Origin: Thozetella sp. PMI_491
Taxonomy: Eukaryota; Ascomycota; Sordariomycetes; Chaetosphaeriales; Chaetosphaeriaceae
Direction of reading: 5' to 3'
Assembly (NCBI GenBank): GCA_021432635.1
Contig: MU270016.1
Location: 311,608-375,607, forward strand
DNA: 64,000 bases
The position numbers were made by a program, and so were the translations under genes. Under the pieces are notes generated by a model. It was not told the origin of the DNA and did not search any database. It saw nothing but the letters and a program-made list of their open reading frames with translations. Below, in pieces: positions 58,319-64,000 of the stretch. Positions within the stretch are counted from its first letter, which is position 1. Each line of letters begins with the position of its first letter.

Positions 58319-60362
58319 CTAGTTAGCCCCTGTCACAACCTCTACTGTCAGGTCACTCGGCCAGACTGGCTGATCGATACCGTTCCCCCGCGTTCCCACG
58401 TTGTATTTAAGCTCTGTTTCGTTGTTGGGGAACTGAGCGATTGGCTTGACGACTACAAACGTCTGTCCAAGGGTCTTAGACTCCCTTGATTCGAAAAACG
58501 AAGGGTTGAACAGGATCTCGGCGTCGTGCTCGTGCAGTAGGTGTAGCATTGCGCGAATGAGGTACTGCATGGAATGGAAATGACGAAATACAGGCGAGCC
58601 GTGACGTTCCCAGACCTTCTTCCAGATTTCATCGGGGTAGGTGCCGCACGATCGCACAAGCCATTGCGAGTAGTAGTTGAGCGAGGCCTGAGGGAAAAGA
58701 AAAGTTGTTAATACGGGACATATACCATTGGGAACACTCGGTGATATGCCCTTACATCAACCCCATAGTTTCCACCACTTTCACTCCTCTTGATGAGGGC
58801 GTGCAGTACACCGACGCTACCCGCAGCTCCAGTACTATAGTAATTTTTTCAGTAGCCCATACTGATGATAAACGCGCTTTGGAGCTCAACTTACCAATAG
58901 TCAGAGTTTGGAAAAACTGGAGTTACCGCTTCGTCCAGGCCCATTGCCTGACTGTAGCTCTTTGAAACTCCGCAACACTGTGTCCTGTCAGTCTCTATGA
59001 GCCCACATCGCATGCTCTAGCAGCTTACCGCATCGCTTATCTGCTGCCAACCACTCCGATGGCTCCAGGGACCGTACCAGCCATAGCAGTTCTCACGCAC
59101 ATGTATGATTCCGCGAGGTCGGTCCTTGACTAGGTTGAAGACGTCCTGTCGTCCGAAGCCCAGTTTATCCATGACCCCGGGCCGGTAGCCATCGACGACT
59201 ACGTCAGCCTCCCGGATCAAGCGCCGGAGCTTTTCTTTGTCGGCTTCATCTTTGAGGTGTAAATGGCTATTCCACTTTCCCCAATTAAAGTCGTGGTGTA
59301 TTGCCGAGAGATCTGTGACATGGGGCGATGTGATTCGCATAACGCTCGCGCCCATCTCTGCAAGACTGCGCGTTATGGCGGGGCCAGCAATCACACGTGT
59401 CAGGTCGACCACTTTCAGGCCAGCCAGCGGCCGCTTCGGTGAAGAGGGCAGGCTGGAATGATCAGGCCACCATGACGCGGCTTGCTGTGAGCCCGGCTCT
59501 TTACAGATTTCGTAAAGGCCGATGCGGCCGCTCTGCTGTCCATGCTCGCTTGCAAAGTACTCGTCCGAAGACCAAGCAATTGTCCCAGCTTGCCGGTGTT
59601 TCTCATTCATGAGCTCATCTAGCGTGGCGGAGTCGATCTTGGAGACAGAAGACTGAATCCGTTCCACTACCGAGTCGTAGGTGTCATCCGGTTCTCCAAA
59701 TAGAGGGAGTTTTAAGGCGGTCAGGGATGGCTCAGGATTCATGCTTCCTAGAGAAGACAATGGAATGAGTGACTAGAGCAGGGCATCAGCTGACCTTGTC
59801 AAGCAAGGTGCTGCTTACCGTGCACGTGATAGAATCGCCCATCCTCCGTCTTGTATATGTTGGTGGCTAAGATTCTGTGCAGACCCACTTGGGACTGATG
59901 CTTATCCTGGTTGGGGAAAAGCTTCTGGAAATAATCAGACAAGTAGTTTACCGGTACCACCTTGCCGTCCTTGAGATAGTTGGCGATCATCACCGACATG
60001 AAGAACAACGATGCATGATCCCTGTTGCACCAATGTCAGCTGCAATGCGAAGTCCAGGATCCAAGGCTACACAACAAGGCTCGACCTCACGTATTAATCT
60101 TGACAGAAGCCGGCTTGGCATTGTACTTCCGAGCGATGAGGCAATTCAGCATAGTTGCCTCAAATGCCTTTATGGCGGAAATGCTCTCGGCAAAGCGCCA
60201 ATTAATTGGAATACTCGGCTCGGCGGCACCATCAAAGCTGATAAGTTTGCTGAAGGACTCCAGCTCTGGAGGAAGATCTTTCATAAGAGGGTTCTTCAAT
60301 ATGCCGTGCTCAAACAGAGCTTGTGCCTCGCGAGGTACTGAATATTCTGATTGGGACCCCAT
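58319..60362 (-). CDS. Class III CoA-transferase (CaiB/BaiF family)
   Basis: Six exons (60362-60091, 60021-59819, 59747-59029, 58977-58895, 58834-58756, 58687-58319) with consistent phases give 574 residues. The start ATG at 60362 (MGSQSEYSVPREAQ) was chosen over an upstream in-frame ATG at 60581. Motifs include NTDHASLFFMSVM, GLHRILATNIYKTEDGRFYHVHG, PLAGLKVVDLTRVIAGP with ITRSLAEMGASVMRI, DFNWGK, ADVVVDGYRPGVMDKLGF and AMGLDEAVTPVFPNSDYCTG. These are characteristic of fungal proteins in the CaiB/formyl-CoA transferase superfamily, which move CoA between carboxylic acids through an Asp-bound intermediate. Substrates are unknown. The two 79-83 bp exons were placed by the family sequence they encode. 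Confidence 0.9.
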
Positions 60363-61894
60363 CGTGCCGATTTGTTCAAGGGGATCATAGCTAGATCGTG
60401 GTGTAGCGTGATGGGCTGGGTGATATGATCGGGACGCCACGAAGATAATATATTGAGCTCGTATACTTGTGTGAATGGTTAGGAGAGATTTAATGCCACT
60501 TGTCCTGCCAAGCCCTATGTAAGTGGTCGAGTAAGCAGGACCCCCGCCTGTCAGCTGATGCGGCATCGTGGACAACGCCATCCCTACGTATAGCCAGTAC
60601 TCAATGTCAAGCGGTTCGAATCTATAAAAGCTACAGCGGATTTAGTCTCCATCCGGTCTGAAACCCTCGTTGCAACTGTGGGCCTCCACACCGAAACGGC
60701 TGAGGCAAACCAACCTATCAACCCCTCACCGGCACGTTCGTCGAAGTCCGCTCAAGGGCTCCAACACTGACGTCAAGGCCAAAATCGCGTACTTCCGTAT
60801 CGTCAGTGGGGCAAAGAAACGGGTTCATATCTCTGGAGTGCGATGATACCCACCCCTTGCGACCACGAAGCTGGCAGTGTTTTATCGTGGTGGCTATAAA
60901 TATGAACTGCTCATAAATACGACCGGATACGCAACAGGTTGGAAATGGGCTCCCAAGAAGCAAAATTCAGGGCCAAAATGTAAGAACGTTCCATTCTTGA
61001 GCAGTTTGATGAGCTTGACTTCGAGCGCGTAGGCAGAGCGAAAGAGAACCCGGATAGCCAGCTATCCTCGATCGCATATATGAGAGTATTCGCCTAAGCT
61101 AAAGACGCAGCTGTCGTGGGAAAGCTATTGGAAGCTTGAGGGTTCAACGGCACAGCACATTTTGCGGGTCCGATAGTGCCATAGCTCCTCTCGATGGAGC
61201 ATGCATGCTCACCGCAGCAGGATTACACTGCACGCTGGATATGCTTGGAATACCAAAGCAATTCTTCGGCTTCTATCTGGTCGCGATCCTACAGGGCAAG
61301 CTCGAGGAGGCTATCACTATTCTTGCCAGCGACGAGATGTCCAAACCAGAGCGTATCGTCGTCGGGCCACCGAGCCAGACAGAGGACCTGTAGTCCTGAG
61401 AGAACTACGATACAAATAATACTGGAACCCTCAGCACGTTTAGGTCCAAGTTCGTAGGGCCACTCGGTGACACCACGCTCGGCCGATCCGGAGACAAAGG
61501 GGGGAAACGTGGATTGAGGATTTTATATGAAAACGGTGGAAGAGTGGGAGTGGTTCCGCGTCTTCCAGTAAGATCCAAGAGATGACGGGAAAGTTTTGGC
61601 AAGATTGGCGCTGTGTAGAGAGGGTAGGTATGCCCAAGATCTACGCTGTAGATTACGTAGTGTACGGGCCTCTCAGCCGAGGAGTAAGCAGTTCGAAGCT
61701 GTTTGACAGTTCTGGATAAGGATTTGGCGAGTTTATTCGCGCTATGCATATTCCAATTCCTACCAGGCTCCTTACGCCAGCTATAGCTAGGCTGTTGAAG
61801 CCCCAAACCTCAACTATGATACGTAATGCTATCGCATTGGCGATCATAGCGTACTGAAGAGTGATAAGTAATCTCGTCGGGTAACGCGATTACC
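60363..61894. other. Intergenic, no gene seen
   Basis: 1.5 kb with short overlapping frames at 61136-61457, one of which includes LGIPKQFFGFYLVAILQGKL. None has a recognisable domain. A GGTTCGAATC B-box-like word near 60611 is not part of a tRNA. Confidence 0.45.
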
Positions 61895-64000
61895 TCAGGG
61901 CTGGTTGAACACCCAGGTCATCAAATCCGCACTTTCCGGGCCAAGCACGGCCTCTGGCATCTGGTATTTATCATCAGCAAACGTGCAAGCGCCAGAATGA
62001 GGAAACACTTACAATAAAGCCCCAGCCTTCCCCAATGTCGAGCGACATGTCCAAAGACGCTTGGTCCAGTGAAAGCGAGACAGCTTCTATCTGGTCCAAG
62101 CCCGCCGCTGCCTCGAGCAACGACAGGCATGTCTCGTTGACTTCTACCACGGCCCTTGTCAGAAACTCCGGAAGCTTGTCCGCGCTGAGGCCTTGCCTCA
62201 GCCCGTCTATGTACGCCAAGATCAGACTTATTAGCAGATATCCTTTGACGTTCGTTTCTCCGAGCTGAATACTGCGCAGGCACACCACTTTCGCGTCTTG
62301 AACCATCGATAGAAGGTCGACCCTTAGCGGGGTTGGTGAAAGCCCCTGCTCCTCTTCGAGCTGATTCTTGAGCTCTCCGGACGCGATAAGCGCAGCTTGG
62401 TAAGGACCAGTGCGGAAGAACCCATAACTGATGATGGCGAGCTGTTCCAGATCATCTTTACCGGCCTCAACCGGGTTCCCTTGAGGCTGGGTTAACATGC
62501 CGGGTGAGCGCGGGAATAGCGTGTACCATATCTTCAACGCACTGTCGATTGCTGCTTTCCGCGAGAAGGCGTATACGGTCTCTTTCAGTGCCTTTCCGTA
62601 GAATGGAATGTGAAGTGACAAGATGTAACGATGGATAATGAGCTCTACCATGCGTATCTCAAACTGGGACGGTGACAAGCCGGGGCTGGAGTTGTAGGCA
62701 TGTAACGTCCGGCAGAGAGTTTTGTACGCTATCTTTAGTTCAGAGTCGAGGCCGAGAGCCTCTTCATAAGTTCCTCGAGACTGGAGCTCATTCAAAAATC
62801 TTGTGACGGCAAGGCGGAAAGGAAATGTCTTGCGAAGAGCGATGGCTGTCGACATTTGAGTGAAGCAATTTTCGTCCTTTGGCACCGGGTCTTCGGCTAA
62901 AATTTGGTCGTCGTCGAAATTTCCGGGAGGGTCAGTGTCGAAATCGTCTAGAGATATGAGCGGCGGCCCGCCCGAGGACAAACTCGCCTGGAGGGCTATC
63001 TCAAGAATCGTATTCCAGAGTCGCCGGCACATCTCGGCCATGAAAGTCGACCGTTTCAGAAGCTGTGAGGGATCTCGGTGCAAGCCAAGAGATATAGCGG
63101 TTCGGAGAAGAAGCCCGGCCGAGGCCCAGACGGAATCTTCTCCCACTCCAACGACTTCTTGGGCTATTAATAGTAAGATGTTGCTCTGCAGGGACTGAAT
63201 TCCGAGCCTTTGCTTAAACTCTGGCGCTACGAGCCAAGCGTAGGCCTCATATACCCACTGAAGAGCTGACGGGCGGAGCGAAAACTTGTTGTCGTACGTT
63301 GCAGCCCCGTTGGCAAGTACCAGCTTGAGAAGCACTATGAATCCCATGTCTGGCTCGGTATTCGCCACCCAGAGCGCCTCGTAGTCGCGGCGGAAGGTAG
63401 GCACATGCAAGACTCGATAGACAGTTTCCGTGGTCCGGAGGTAGCAGTCGACCAGTTCATCCGCGACATCCTTCGAGGGTAGGTTTGATGTGGGTATACA
63501 TGGCCATTGGGGCGTACGGCGGGCTTTGATGTGCCTAGCTAACAATTTGCACCTCTGCAGTGCGGCGGGAACTGTATTTGCTTCCTTTCGTACATACGGC
63601 TCGATCCTCCTTATAATATCCCCGAACTAGGGAATTAATGAGCACGTCACTCGGCATCTGAGCTACGCGGAAAGCATAGCATAAAGGTGGCAAGCATCTT
63701 ACCATTACGATCCCATTAAGCCAATGACTCTGCCCGAACAAACGTGTCTTGTGCACAACGCTGCGCGGGATGAAATGAGCCTGGCCGTACAAGCTGCTGA
63801 CGTCGTCGGACATGAGAGGTATCGTCATAGCCGCAGACACCGTTTCCGGCCGGTGGCTCGCGTCGGAAACAGAGGCCGGGGTTGACGCTTGGGAAACCCT
63901 GGCCAGCTGTTCCTCCAGCTCTCTGATCTTGCTCTTGATGGACTGGGCGTCCTGTGGACACAGCCCACTTGCCACGGCCGAGCCCCTCGTTGAATTATCC
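61895..64000 (-). CDS. Fungal-specific transcription factor, 5' end beyond window
   Basis: Exons >64000-63703, 63626-62013 and 61960-61895. The last exon (MPEAVLGPESADLMTWVFNQ plus Pro) follows a 52-bp intron. The visible N-terminus has a linker coiled coil (IKSKIRELEEQLARV) that normally follows a Zn2Cys6 cluster; the cluster itself must lie to the right of the window. The Fungal_trans middle homology region is clear: DELVDCYLRTTETVYRVLHV, SVWASAGLLLRTAISLGLHRDP, EMCRRLWNTILEIALQASLS and PPLISLDDFDTDPP. It ends with a WG-containing C-terminal helix. It is a nuclear regulator; targets are unknown, and the CoA-transferase 1.5 kb away is not evidently linked. Confidence 0.88.

Noticed and set aside
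60600-60630. GGTTCGAATC word resembling a tRNA B box
   Set aside because: No A box at the right distance upstream and no acceptor stem or cloverleaf pairing can be formed around it.
61136-61457. Overlapping plus-strand frames including a hydrophobic segment
   Set aside because: All three frames are open, none has a domain, and no spliced extension was found.

Overview
The window is nuclear DNA of a filamentous ascomycete (Pezizomycotina, probably Sordariomycetes). Genes carry short introns of about 50-70 bp with GTAAGT/GTATGT-like donors. Typical fungal families are present: a Zn2Cys6 regulator, MFS pumps, a yeast-type amino acid permease, NACHT/ankyrin STAND proteins, a CVNH lectin, CYP51 and a pogo/Fot1 transposon. 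Most multi-exon models below were assembled by hand from both strands, and unless stated each intron keeps the reading frame. The species cannot be named from sequence alone.

Layout. 0-10 kb is metabolic: an FAD amine/amino-acid-oxidase-like gene running off the left edge, a haloacid-dehalogenase-type HAD protein, an amino acid permease, an intronless cytochrome P450 and a conserved unknown protein. 11.9 kb holds a small secreted RlpA-like double-psi beta-barrel protein. 13.6-27.1 kb is the most unusual region: a minimal NACHT ATPase, an unrecognised type II membrane protein, a truncated eEF1A-like G domain, a large hydrolase-NACHT-ankyrin NLR ending 33 bp from the eEF1A-like gene, a phosphate-transporter-family MFS protein, and a gene resembling the helical N-terminal region of fungal STAND proteins whose reading frame may be damaged. 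27.4-39.3 kb has a large secreted subtilase, a coiled-coil protein, a CYP51 sterol 14-alpha-demethylase copy and a secreted GH92 alpha-mannosidase. 40.8 kb has a secreted CVNH lectin with an apparent GC-AG intron.

42-53 kb looks like a small secondary-metabolism neighbourhood without a backbone synthase: a Zn2Cys6 regulator, a 14-TM drug efflux pump convergent with it, a BAHD-type acyltransferase and an FMO-like flavin monooxygenase. 54.5-55.7 kb encodes a secreted seven-bladed PLL/DUF346-type propeller lectin. 56.28-58.15 kb is a decayed pogo/Fot1 DNA transposon with a TA target duplication, terminal inverted repeats built of 17-bp tandem units, and CAA/CAG/TGG-to-stop changes typical of RIP. 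The right end has a class III CoA-transferase and a fungal transcription factor cut by the window edge.

Functional reading: the window mixes secreted carbohydrate-active and lectin-like proteins, efflux and tailoring enzymes, and an island of NLR-type recognition proteins. The last is where a previously undescribed system is most likely to lie.
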